The notes below the pieces were generated by a model, which made no database searches, was not told where the DNA came from, and worked only from the letters and a program-made list of their open reading frames with translations. This document shows positions 55,063-63,749 of a DNA stretch of 64,000 nt, piece after piece. The DNA lies in NCBI GenBank assembly GCA_024640365.1, contig JAHEFE010000002.1, forward strand, positions 62,001-126,000, in the 5' to 3' direction. The number at the start of each line of letters is the position of its first letter. Positions within the stretch are counted from its first letter, which is position 1. The position numbers and the translations under genes were made by a program. This DNA comes from Woeseiaceae bacterium (GTDB lineage Bacteria > Pseudomonadota > Gammaproteobacteria > Steroidobacterales > Woeseiaceae).

Positions 55063-56392
55063 AACGTCCGATGATTCCGGTTCTGCGCACCTTGAATTAG
55101 CACGCGAAAGCCTCAACGAATTAATTAATGACAAGCGATTGCCAAGCGCAGTTCGCGAGTCGTTGTCGCACGACTACATTGCCGTCCAGGCTTTGCTCGA
55201 CAAACTCACTCACGGTCATTTACACATTGCTGCTTTTGGCAGGGTAAGCACGGGCAAGTCATCGCTTCTGAATGCGCTGGTCGGTGCCGAAAAATTCGCC
55301 GTTAGTCCCTTGCACGGGGAGACCCGCCAGGCCTCGATGGAGGCCTGGAGAGAAGTTGAGGCAGGCGGCGTTTTCCTGATTGATACGCCGGGACTGGATG
55401 AGGCTGGTGGTGAACAACGCGAAGCCCTGGCGCGAGAAGTGGCACAGCGTTCTGATCTCGTTATATTCGTGTTGGACGGCGATATCACGGACAGCGAAAA
55501 CCGGGCGCTCAGGATGGTAGTGACGCAAGGTCGTCCGGTGATAGTGGCGCTGAACAAAAGTGATTTGTACACCGCCTCTGAACAGGAGGCGCTGCTCGCG
55601 GCAATACGGCGCAAAACCGAGGGCATGGTGCAAGCAAACGACGTTATCGCCGTCGCTGCGCAACCGCGGCCACAGACTGTAATCGAACGCGTTGAGGGCG
55701 GGCGCGAAATCACCAGCGAGCGCCAACGGGATCCTGTTATCGAACCATTGCGAGTTCGGTTGTGGGATATTTTTGAATCGGAAGGAAAGACCCTGGCTGC
55801 ATTGAACGCGAGTCTTTTTGCCGCTGACCTGAGTGACCAGGTTGGGCGCCGCATGCTGAATGCGCGACGGGAAATCGGCGATAAACTCGTGCGCACCTAC
55901 TGCGTCGCCAAAGGTGTCGCTGTTGCCGTAAACCCTCTACCGGTTGCCGACTTGTTTGCCGCGGCCTTTATAGATGTGGGAATGGTCGTGCATTTGTCGA
56001 AGGTCTACGATCTGCCACTAAGCCGACGAGAAGCAGGATCGCTGGTGCGCGTTATTATCGCCGAGGCGGCCGCGCTTATGGGTACGGTCTGGGCGATGCA
56101 TTTCGTATCGAGTGCACTGAAAGTGGCGACGGGCGGATTATCAACGCTGGTAACCGCGGGCGCGCAGGGCGCTATCGCCTATTACAGCACTTACGTCGTT
56201 GGTAAAGTGGCTGCGGAGTACCTGGCGAAGGGCAAGTCGTGGGGAGAGCGCGGACCGAAGCAGGTTGTTCAGGAAATTCTTGATAGTCTTGACCGCGAGA
56301 CAGTGCTCAAAGAGGCGCGTCGCGAGATCAAGGCAAGACTGGCCATGCGGCCGGATAAAAACCAGGATGAGTCATGGCAGACAAAAAAGTAA
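54992..56392 (+). CDS. Second GTPase, paralogous partner
   Basis: A 466-residue GTPase. G1 is GRVSTGKSS at residues 83-91, G3 DTPG at 131-134 and G4 NKSD at 188-191. The C-terminal half is helical and hydrophobic in part (VVHLSKVYDLPLS, VIIAEAAALMGTVWAMHFV, LVTAGAQGAIAYYSTYVVGKVAAEYL), again DUF697-like. There is no N-terminal membrane anchor, unlike its neighbour. The GTG start at 54992 with GGAAG upstream gives a 71-base overlap with the first GTPase, so the two are translated together and likely pair. It overlaps the next gene by 19 bases. Confidence 0.8.
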   Translation: MSILKRVLNAFPGWRSNKELAKNETSDDSGSAHLELARESLNELINDKRLPSAVRESLSHDYIAVQALLDKLTHGHLHIAAFGRVSTGKSSLLNALVGAEKFAVSPLHGETRQASMEAWREVEAGGVFLIDTPGLDEAGGEQREALAREVAQRSDLVIFVLDGDITDSENRALRMVVTQGRPVIVALNKSDLYTASEQEALLAAIRRKTEGMVQANDVIAVAAQPRPQTVIERVEGGREITSERQRDPVIEPLRVRLWDIFESEGKTLAALNASLFAADLSDQVGRRMLNARREIGDKLVRTYCVAKGVAVAVNPLPVADLFAAAFIDVGMVVHLSKVYDLPLSRREAGSLVRVIIAEAAALMGTVWAMHFVSSALKVATGGLSTLVTAGAQGAIAYYSTYVVGKVAAEYLAKGKSWGERGPKQVVQEILDSLDRETVLKEARREIKARLAMRPDKNQDESWQTKK

Positions 56393-56745
56393 CCGATGCG
56401 CGACTGGAACGCATCTGGGCGACCATAGAGGACATACCGCCCGGTAGCGTTGCAAACTACGGCCAGGTGGCAGAGCTTGCTGGCTATCCCCGAGGCGCAC
56501 GGATTGTTTGCTACGCGCTGCGTGTCGTCCCTGAGGGAAGACACATACCGTGGTTTCGGGTCATCAATGTGCAGGGCAAAATTGCAATAGACAAAAACAG
56601 CTCGGGTTACAAAGAGCAGACCGAGCGCTTGCGAGCGGAAGGAGTGCGCGTCGTAAATGGGCGTGTGGATATGAAGAAATACCGCTGGCAACCAGAGCTC
56701 GATGAGTTGCTATGGAAGCCATCAACAAGCTGGGATAGCGAATGA
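56374..56745 (+). CDS. Alkyltransferase-like (ATL) DNA repair protein
   Basis: A 123-residue MGMT-fold protein with the DNA-binding region YGQVAELAGYPRGARIVCYALR. The active-site PCHRV of real alkyltransferases is replaced by PWFRV: Trp60 stands where the reactive cysteine would be. This marks an ATL, which binds O6-alkylguanine, flips it and recruits nucleotide-excision repair instead of removing the alkyl group. Other ATLs have PWHRV; Phe at the next position here is less usual. It sits between a GTPase and a DsbA-fold protein in one overlapping run. Confidence 0.88.
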   Translation: MADKKVTDARLERIWATIEDIPPGSVANYGQVAELAGYPRGARIVCYALRVVPEGRHIPWFRVINVQGKIAIDKNSSGYKEQTERLRAEGVRVVNGRVDMKKYRWQPELDELLWKPSTSWDSE

Positions 56746-58085
56746 GTCTAAAGAAAAAGATACGTTCCCGGGTTCTGCAATTGGTACTGAGTGATAGTGC
56801 GTTGGAGTTACGCCGCACTGTTTTCAACCTGCGGCGCAAAATCGCCGGCAAGCCGCATGTATTGCACGTATTTCTGCAACTGGATGATCCGTATTCCTAT
56901 TTGTTGGCGAATTTCATTCCAGTACTCCAGAAGCATTTTCGAGTACAGGTCGAAGTGCATCTGGTTGAGGCCCTCGAAGAGGGCTACAAGCCACAGCCGC
57001 ACTTGTTGAGTGAATACGCTATTTACGACTGCCGTTTGCTGGCGCGAGAGCTCGGCGTGCCGTTTCTGGACAAGGGTCCGACGCCGGCAATTGAGCATCG
57101 CCGTTCGCTATTGCAGTTACTGGCAAGCGAGCATGAGGACGAGAATTTTTCAGACTCTTTGCAACAATCGCTGACCGCTTATTGGCGGGGCGATAGTGAA
57201 AATATTTCCCGCCAACTGACCGGCATGGTATTCAAGAATGACGCGACCAGCATTCTGGAGAAGAACCAGGCGCTGCTCACAGAGCTTGGCCATTACAGCA
57301 GTGCGACGATTTTTTTTGCGGGCGAGTGGTATTGGGGTATCGATCGTCTTTTATATCTGACCGATCGTCTGGAGCAGATGGGCCTGGCCAGCGCTGCTGG
57401 TGAAAACAAAAACAGAGAGATCGAACATTTACGACGGGTCACGCGGCTACACACGCCGCTGTCCGTACCCGAATGCGCGAGCGAACTGCCGCCGCTGGAA
57501 CTGTTTTTTTCGTTTCGCAGTCCCTATTCCTATCTTGCGCTGCAAAGCGCTTTCCGCATTGCCGATGACTTTGGCATTGAGCTAAAGATTCGACCTATTT
57601 TGCCAATGGTCATGCGTGGGTTACCCGTGCCGCCAGCGAAACTGCGCTACATTGTGCTTGATGCGAGTAGGGAGGCACATCGTCTGGGAATTGCCTTTGG
57701 TCTTATCGGCGATCCCGTCGGCTCTGCAGCGGAGCGTTGTATCGCAATTTCGATCTATGCAGAACAGCAGGGCAGGAACCGGGAGTTTGTCATGGCGGCA
57801 GCAACGGCGATCTGGTCGCAAGGCTACGACCTGGCGAAAGATAAACCCTTAAAACGTGTTGTTGAGCGAGCAGGGCTTGATTGGGAGCAAGCCCAATTGG
57901 CTTTACGAGATGACCGATGGCGTCTCTCCGCTGAACGCAATAGGGGCGAGCTTGGCGAGGTCGGTTTGTGGGGCGTGCCGAGCTGGAAGTTGGGTGAAAT
58001 TGCGCTCTGGGGCAGGGATCGAGACTGGTTGGTCGAGCGTGAGATCGAGGAAATGTGTGATAAAGGAGAGGGCATAATTGTATGA
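56742..58085 (+). CDS. Double DsbA-fold protein (HCCA isomerase/KGST-like)
   Basis: A 447-residue protein built from two thioredoxin/DsbA-like domains. The first, about 40-230, starts VLHVFLQLDDPYSYLLANFIPVL. The second, about 250-435, starts LELFFSFRSPYSYLALQSAF and ends GVPSWKLGEIALWGRDRDWLVEREIEE, the pattern of 2-hydroxychromene-2-carboxylate isomerase and kappa glutathione transferases. Neither domain has CxxC; the second carries the FRSPYSY glutathione-binding motif in place of it. It overlaps the ATL gene by four bases. Substrate unknown. Confidence 0.8.
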   Translation: MSLKKKIRSRVLQLVLSDSALELRRTVFNLRRKIAGKPHVLHVFLQLDDPYSYLLANFIPVLQKHFRVQVEVHLVEALEEGYKPQPHLLSEYAIYDCRLLARELGVPFLDKGPTPAIEHRRSLLQLLASEHEDENFSDSLQQSLTAYWRGDSENISRQLTGMVFKNDATSILEKNQALLTELGHYSSATIFFAGEWYWGIDRLLYLTDRLEQMGLASAAGENKNREIEHLRRVTRLHTPLSVPECASELPPLELFFSFRSPYSYLALQSAFRIADDFGIELKIRPILPMVMRGLPVPPAKLRYIVLDASREAHRLGIAFGLIGDPVGSAAERCIAISIYAEQQGRNREFVMAAATAIWSQGYDLAKDKPLKRVVERAGLDWEQAQLALRDDRWRLSAERNRGELGEVGLWGVPSWKLGEIALWGRDRDWLVEREIEEMCDKGEGIIV

Positions 58086-58109
58086 AGGAGCCGGTATGAG
58101 GGTGCGATC

Positions 58110-58616
58110 ATGAAGCTACCTGCTATTTATTTTTCCCACGGCCAGGAAAGTGGCCCCTGGGGCACCAAAATTCAGAAAATGGCGGAAGCGGTACGCGCGC
58201 TCGGTTGCCGGGTCGAAAGCATCGATTATCAGGGTATTGCCGATCCCGCTGAGCGCGTCAATAAACTGGTTGCCGCCTGCCGTGATCTTAAAGAGCCGCT
58301 GATTCTTGTTGGTTCGAGCATGGGCGGGCATGTCGCGACAGCGGCGGCTCGGGAGTTGCACCCGGTGGGAGTGTTCGTATTGGCACCCGCTTATTACATG
58401 CCCGGCTATGAACTGCTAACGCCACCAGCGCCGTCCTGCCCATTCATGATTGTGCACGGCTGGCATGACGATGTTGTTCCGGTGGAAAACAGTATTCGCT
58501 ATGCGCGCGAGTCGCGTGCCACACTGCATGTTGTCGATGGAGACCATCGACTGACTGCCAATATCGACGAAATTATCACCTTGTTATTACGTTTTGTGCA
58601 GCAAACTGTGGAGTAA
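58110..58616 (+). CDS. Small alpha/beta-hydrolase (YqiA/RsbQ-like)
   Basis: A 168-residue minimal alpha/beta-hydrolase. The oxyanion loop is FSHGQESGPWGTK; nucleophile Ser in VGSSMGGHVA; Asp in GWHDDVVPV; His in DGDHRLTANI. The catalytic triad is complete, and the cap domain is missing, so it is probably an esterase acting on small substrates. It follows the DsbA-fold gene by 24 bases and a small lipoprotein gene follows by 42. Confidence 0.85.
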   Translation: MKLPAIYFSHGQESGPWGTKIQKMAEAVRALGCRVESIDYQGIADPAERVNKLVAACRDLKEPLILVGSSMGGHVATAAARELHPVGVFVLAPAYYMPGYELLTPPAPSCPFMIVHGWHDDVVPVENSIRYARESRATLHVVDGDHRLTANIDEIITLLLRFVQQTVE

Positions 58617-58658
58617 TCTGCAGTCGATTAGGTTTTCGTTCTGCTCGGGAGAAATTAA

Positions 58659-58871
58659 GTGAGTCGTATAATTCTGTTAACCGCCTGTCTGTTCTTGTTG
58701 GCCTGTGGTGAGCCAGCCAGTGATACGCCGCCGGAAGCCAAAGCAACGGTTTTTGATCCTTTGGTTAAGGATCTCGACAAAGCAAAAGCCGTTGAAGATC
58801 TCGCTTTGCAGCAAAAGGAAAAAATTGATGCGGCAATGCAGAGTGCCGAGGGCGAGGAAGTTCCCGAGTAA
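58659..58871 (+). CDS. Small lipoprotein
   Basis: A 70-residue protein with a lipoprotein signal and lipobox LFLLAC-GE. The mature part of about 52 residues is acidic and helical (VKDLDKAKAVEDLALQQKEKIDAAM), predicted to lie on the inner face of an envelope membrane. GTG start with GGGAGA upstream. Converges directly on glk with no gap. Confidence 0.75.
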   Translation: MSRIILLTACLFLLACGEPASDTPPEAKATVFDPLVKDLDKAKAVEDLALQQKEKIDAAMQSAEGEEVPE

Positions 58872-59816
58872 TTACAGTGTGTCGATATACGTTGATAATC
58901 CGGTAATGCCTGGCGCCGGATCCGTAATTACATAGCTGGGAATGGCGGCGAGGTAATCGCGATAGCGGCCTTTGTCTTCGAAGCGCTCGCGAAATGATGA
59001 TTGCAAAAATAGCGGCAGATTATTGGGAATAATGCCGCCTGCAATATAGACGCCGCCGCGCGCGCCGAGCGTCAGTGTTACGTCGGCGGCGACATCGGCG
59101 AAGAATCGAAAAAATTGCATCATTGTGGCTTCGCAGGCTGGCGTCACAGTGCTTGTAATTTCTTCTGCCGAAGATAGCGTCGGGCCATGCATGAACTCGT
59201 GCAGCTCGACAATGCCATTGCCGCACAGTATCCGCTCTGCCGAGCAGTGGCCGTACCGGTCCCTGAATTTAGCGATGATGCGTTCCTCATCTTTGTTACG
59301 TGAGGCGAGCGTCGTATGGCCTCCTTCGCCCCTGATCACCACGCGCTGGCGTCCATCGGTGACTAGGCCCGATACACCCAAACCCGTCCCGGGACCCAAT
59401 ACCGCACGATTGCCGTCGTTCGCTGCTCGTTTTCGGCCTATCTCGATCAGAGACTCTGGAGGAAGGGTCTGAAGGGCGTATCCGATGGCTTCGAAGTCAT
59501 TGATAATACTTAGGTATTTTAATCCAAGCGCACGGCCTAGCTCGTTCCTGTCGAAGCTCCAATCGTGGTTGATCATGCGGATTTCGTCACCCAGGACCGG
59601 GGCGGCAACTGCTAGAACCCCTTGGGTTGGTGGTTTTTCGTCAATATCGGCTGAATAGGCTCGCAACAATGTCGCCAATTCAGGATAATCCGCGTTACGG
59701 TAGTAATGAAGCTGGCGTGCAGCGGCATGTGGATGGTCAAGCAGAGCGCAGCGAGTATTAGTGCCACCAACGTCGGCGGCAAGCCAGGTGCCAGTATCAG
59801 GAGTGCTGGATAGCAT
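58872..59816 (-). CDS. glk: Glucokinase
   Basis: A 314-residue ATP-dependent glucokinase of the E. coli type. ADVGGTNTRCALLD is the phosphate-binding loop, then NHDWSFDRNEL, the sugar-binding ...LSIINDFEAIGYAL with the catalytic aspartate, and LGPGTGLGVSGLV. The C-terminal GGVYIAGGIIPNNL also fits. It phosphorylates free glucose to glucose-6-phosphate. Monocistronic. It converges on the lipoprotein gene and is divergent from plsB across 229 bases. Confidence 0.93.
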   Translation of the reverse strand: MLSSTPDTGTWLAADVGGTNTRCALLDHPHAAARQLHYYRNADYPELATLLRAYSADIDEKPPTQGVLAVAAPVLGDEIRMINHDWSFDRNELGRALGLKYLSIINDFEAIGYALQTLPPESLIEIGRKRAANDGNRAVLGPGTGLGVSGLVTDGRQRVVIRGEGGHTTLASRNKDEERIIAKFRDRYGHCSAERILCGNGIVELHEFMHGPTLSSAEEITSTVTPACEATMMQFFRFFADVAADVTLTLGARGGVYIAGGIIPNNLPLFLQSSFRERFEDKGRYRDYLAAIPSYVITDPAPGITGLSTYIDTL

Positions 59817-60045
59817 TGGATTTAGGCTTCGACCACATTATTCCGATGAGCGATGTACCAATCATAACGATATATTCCACCCCGGGTTCTAAATTCGTGT
59901 CAGTTGCCCGGCCTAGATGAAGAATTGATGGCACCAACCGGCAAGATTAAAAACCAGAAGATATAAGCCGCAGGGTATCTCGGCAGTCGGTAACAGCACT
60001 CACTACCCTAATTTTATTGGAATTCATTTTTCAGAATCGACATCT

Positions 60046-62526
60046 ATGAGCGTTGCAGGAATTCTATTTCGTCCATGGTACTGGCTAGCCGGTAAGTTGA
60101 TGGGCACCTGGGTTCGGCCGGACGTGCAACCGGAGGATTTGTCTTATCTGCGAAATGTGGAAGACGCGGAGATCTGTTACGTACTCGAAACAGGAGGACT
60201 AACAGACTTGTTGGCATTGGAAGGGGTCTGTAAAAAACATGATTTGCCGCCTCCCGCTTCGCCGCTAGTCAGTGGCCGACATCGAGAGCGCCGCCGCCTG
60301 GTTATTCTGCGGCCCATGCATGGATTGTTTTTCCGCCATCCCAGCAGAAAATCATCCAAACGACTCCGCCGACTGGTGGGTGCCAATCTTGATAAAAGCT
60401 GCGGCAAGGTATTGCTGGTACCTGTTTCTATTTACTGGGGCCGCTCACCGGATAAAGAGCGCTCGATCTGGAAACTGCTTTTCGCTGAGAATTGGGATGT
60501 TGCCGGCAGGACCAGGAAATTTTTTACAACCTTGATTCACGGCCGCAATACGTTGCTGCGTTTTAGCGATCCATTGCTTATCAACACAGCGCTGGAAGAT
60601 GAGGCCGATGCAGCGAAGGGTTTGCGCAAGGTGTCACGCATTCTACGTGTCCACTTCAGACAGCGACGAGTTGCTACCGTCGGTCCGGATTTATCAAACC
60701 ACCGGGTGATAGTTAACGCGGTTTTGAAAGATCCGTCAGTGCTGCAGGCAATCAAGGCTGAGGCGGGTGATGACAGAGCCGTTTATGAGCGCACAATAAA
60801 TAAGGCGCGCAAGTACGCGCTGGAGATTGCTGCTCACGTTTCTTATCCCACAGTAAGAGTCATCGCGCGCTTGTTGGGCTGGTTGTGGAACAGGTTGTAC
60901 AGCGGCATCGAATTGAATCACTTGCATCGCTTACACGACGTTGCCAAGACCAATGAGGTTGTCTACGTACCGTGTCATCGTAGTCATTTTGATTACTTGC
61001 TGCTCAGTTATATTCTTTATGTTCAAGGGCTTGGCCTGCCGTATGTCGCTGCAGGTATTAACCTGAACATGCCCGTGATAGGTCCTATTCTTAAACGTGG
61101 TGGTGCTTTTTTTCTGCGTCGCAGTTTCAAGGGCAATCGGCTATACGCAACTGTTTTCAGCGCCTACTTAAGTAGCCTGTTGCAACGTGGCTATTCGGTT
61201 GAGTACTTTATCGAGGGCGGGCGAAGTCGCACCGGCCGCTTGCTGGATCCAAAAGCCGGCATGCTCGCTATGACGGTGCAGTCCTATTTGCAATATCCAA
61301 AACGTCCGCTGGTTTTCATGCCAGTCTATTTTGGTTATGAAAAACTCATTGAAGGCGATTCATTTATCAATGAACTTGGTGGCGCGGCGAAGACCAAGGA
61401 AACACTGCTCGGATTTTTCCGTTCCTTACGCGCACTCCGCGGCGATTACGGCAAGGTTTACGTTAACGTAGGTGAGCCGATATATCTGGAATCGATGTTC
61501 GACGCAAAGAACCCGGCCTGGCGAGATGAGGTTGGTGTTCTGTCCGATAAACCACAATGGCTCAATGAGGTTATTGATGATCTCGGCGAGAACATCATGC
61601 ATAACATCAACGCTGCCGCTGCCGTAACGCCCATCAGCTTGCTCGCCTCCGTCTTGTTGGCCACACCGAAGCAGAATATGGGCACCCTGGAGCTTGAGCG
61701 ACAGTTGGTTTTAATGCTGAGTTTGCTGGAGCGCTGTCGCTATTCGGATTCTGTGACTCTGCCGGACTGGGAGCCCGCAGCGATTGTTGCGCACGGTGAA
61801 AAGCTGGGCGTTATAAAGCGTCTGCCGCATCGTCTCGGTGACGTTATGCAGATGTCGGAACACGACGCAGTGCTGATGACATATTTTCGAAATAATGTAT
61901 TGCACTTGCTTGCTGTGCCGGCATCTATTGCTTGCTGTTTTATTAATGGTCGCTGTCTTTCGCATGCCGAATTACAGCGATTGGTGGCTCTGATTTATCC
62001 GTTTATGAAAGCAGAGTTGTGTCTGAAGTGGAGCGAAAATGAAGTTACCGTCGTTGTAGATGAGGCGATCAAGGCCTTGCTTGATCTCGGCTTGCTGACT
62101 TGCTCAGAAGATGGCAAGTCCTATGCGCGTCCTGCCGCCGGTTCCGGACTGTCGTTTCAGTTGCGGCTGCTCGGGCAGACCATGGTGCCCATGATGCAGC
62201 GCTTTTACCTGGCGATATCGTTGGTTGCGTTGCACGGGTCGGGGACCTTGTCTCAAGTGCGCCTTGAAGGTTTGTGCCAGGCAAGCGCAGAACGATTGTC
62301 GATGTTGTACGGCCTTCATTCACCGGACTTTTTTGACAAGGTGTTATTCCAGAAATTTACGCGCAGGCTGCGTTCGCTGGGCGTGCTTAAACGTAATGAT
62401 GAAGGTCTGCTGGAGTTTGATAATGATCTGATGGGTATCGGCGAAGATGCGCGACTCGTGCTCGGTGACGAGTTGGTGCACAGTATTTTGTCGTTGGCCG
62501 TCGCTGAAGCAGAGAGTGACTCGTAA
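60046..62526 (+). CDS. plsB: Glycerol-3-phosphate 1-O-acyltransferase
   Basis: An 826-residue inner-membrane enzyme making 1-acyl-glycerol-3-phosphate from acyl-ACP or acyl-CoA. The acyltransferase block I HX4D motif is HRSHFD at residues 311-316, followed by block II GGAFFLRRSF, block III VEYFIEGGRSRTGRLLDPK, and block IV PVYFGYEKLIEG. Length matches the family (about 800-830). It lacks a close operon partner upstream; trhO follows with only one base between, so the two are cotranscribed. Confidence 0.95.
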   Translation: MSVAGILFRPWYWLAGKLMGTWVRPDVQPEDLSYLRNVEDAEICYVLETGGLTDLLALEGVCKKHDLPPPASPLVSGRHRERRRLVILRPMHGLFFRHPSRKSSKRLRRLVGANLDKSCGKVLLVPVSIYWGRSPDKERSIWKLLFAENWDVAGRTRKFFTTLIHGRNTLLRFSDPLLINTALEDEADAAKGLRKVSRILRVHFRQRRVATVGPDLSNHRVIVNAVLKDPSVLQAIKAEAGDDRAVYERTINKARKYALEIAAHVSYPTVRVIARLLGWLWNRLYSGIELNHLHRLHDVAKTNEVVYVPCHRSHFDYLLLSYILYVQGLGLPYVAAGINLNMPVIGPILKRGGAFFLRRSFKGNRLYATVFSAYLSSLLQRGYSVEYFIEGGRSRTGRLLDPKAGMLAMTVQSYLQYPKRPLVFMPVYFGYEKLIEGDSFINELGGAAKTKETLLGFFRSLRALRGDYGKVYVNVGEPIYLESMFDAKNPAWRDEVGVLSDKPQWLNEVIDDLGENIMHNINAAAAVTPISLLASVLLATPKQNMGTLELERQLVLMLSLLERCRYSDSVTLPDWEPAAIVAHGEKLGVIKRLPHRLGDVMQMSEHDAVLMTYFRNNVLHLLAVPASIACCFINGRCLSHAELQRLVALIYPFMKAELCLKWSENEVTVVVDEAIKALLDLGLLTCSEDGKSYARPAAGSGLSFQLRLLGQTMVPMMQRFYLAISLVALHGSGTLSQVRLEGLCQASAERLSMLYGLHSPDFFDKVLFQKFTRRLRSLGVLKRNDEGLLEFDNDLMGIGEDARLVLGDELVHSILSLAVAEAESDS

Positions 62527-62527
62527 A

Positions 62528-63460
62528 GTGTACGTCGTATCGTTTTATCGATTTCTTGACCTTGATAAGCCCCGCTTGCTGCGTGAACAATTGCAGTCAT
62601 TTTGTGAGCAGCAGCAATTGCTGGGAACAATCCTTGTTGCAACTGAAGGAATCAACGGTACGGTGGCCGGTAGCAAGGAAGCAGTGCAGGCGTTGTTTGC
62701 GCGTTTGGAGTCAGATCTGGAGTTGGCAGAGCCAATTGATGGGCGTTGGACCCAGGCGGAGCAAGCACCATTTCGACGTATGCGGGTCAAGATCAAGAAA
62801 GAAATCGTTACCCTTGGGCGACCCGACATCAAGCCGCATCTCACCACCGGTCGGCATGTCTCTCCCGCTGAATGGAATGAGCTTATTCAGGATCCCGAGG
62901 TTCTGGTAATCGATACCCGTAATGAATATGAATACGAAGTGGGTACATTCGAGAACGCGGTTGACCCGCACACGCGAAGTTTTCGGGAGTTTCCTGAATA
63001 TGCTCGACATCTTGCCAGCGAGAACAGCGACAGACGCCTGGCAATGTTTTGTACGGGCGGCATACGCTGTGAGAAGGCCACAGCCTTGATGATGGATCTC
63101 GGATTCAAAGAGGTTTATCAGTTGCAGGGCGGCATTCTTTCTTACCTTGAACAGGTAGCAGACGAGGACAATCACTGGCACGGTGAATGCTTCGTTTTCG
63201 ATAGTCGGGTTGCAGTGGATCGTGATCTCGCCGAGGGTGGATATCAACAATGTCATGCTTGCAGGCGCCCATTGAGTGCGGAGGACGTAAATTCGCTGGA
63301 TTATCGTGAAGGCGTTTCGTGTCCGCATTGCATAAATGAGCTCGACAGTGAGCGTGCGGAACGGCTGGAAGAACGTCGTCGCCAGATTGAGTTAGCAAAA
63401 GCGCGTGGTGTGCTTCATATCGGACAGAATTTGCCAGCTAAGGCCGATCCGGGCGAGTAA
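62528..63460 (+). CDS. trhO: tRNA uridine(34) hydroxylase TrhO (rhodanese-like)
   Basis: A 310-residue rhodanese-domain protein of the YceA/TrhO family, which hydroxylates uridine-34 of certain tRNAs using O2. An N-terminal ferredoxin-like domain contains GTILVATEGINGTVAG; the rhodanese domain has VLVIDTRNEYEYEVGTF and active-site Cys175 in FCTGGIRCEKA. The C-terminal part has zinc-like cysteine pairs (CHACRRPL, CPHC). The GTG at 62528 is chosen because homology starts there; an upstream ATG lies inside plsB. Confidence 0.92.
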   Translation: MYVVSFYRFLDLDKPRLLREQLQSFCEQQQLLGTILVATEGINGTVAGSKEAVQALFARLESDLELAEPIDGRWTQAEQAPFRRMRVKIKKEIVTLGRPDIKPHLTTGRHVSPAEWNELIQDPEVLVIDTRNEYEYEVGTFENAVDPHTRSFREFPEYARHLASENSDRRLAMFCTGGIRCEKATALMMDLGFKEVYQLQGGILSYLEQVADEDNHWHGECFVFDSRVAVDRDLAEGGYQQCHACRRPLSAEDVNSLDYREGVSCPHCINELDSERAERLEERRRQIELAKARGVLHIGQNLPAKADPGE

Positions 63461-63468
63461 CAACGAAC

Positions 63469-63684
63469 TCAGGCGTCGAGATCAGGAATCAGTTCACTTT
63501 CCAGCTGTGTAATCATGTCTTTCAGAATCAGGCGACGCTTTTTGAGGCGGCGCATGCGTAGTTGATCGATGAGCGGATCGTGCGAAAGTTGGTCTATCAA
63601 GTAATCGAGATCACGATGATCGATACGCAGCTCGCGGAGGCGGGCCATGCTTTCAAAACATTCGGTGTCGACTTTTTCACTCAT
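63469..63684 (-). CDS. DUF465 (YdcH) family protein
   Basis: A 71-residue helical protein with the DUF465 pattern (LRELRIDHRDLDYLIDQLSHDP, then LRMRRLKKRRLILKDMI). A basic RRLKKRR stretch sits mid-chain. The family is short, usually a coiled-coil of unknown function. It has ATG at 63684, with an upstream intergenic of 65 bases before the cysQ stop. Convergent with trhO, eight bases apart. Confidence 0.85.
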   Translation of the reverse strand: MSEKVDTECFESMARLRELRIDHRDLDYLIDQLSHDPLIDQLRMRRLKKRRLILKDMITQLESELIPDLDA

Positions 63685-63749
63685 ACATGCCGCTCACTGC
63701 TATCAACTCAGGTACTGGTCGCATAAATTTCTTGAGTCTCAAACAGACC

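Noticed and set aside
62069-62323. 84-codon minus-strand frame within plsB
   Set aside because: Shadow frame; PlsB homology covers the region on the plus strand.
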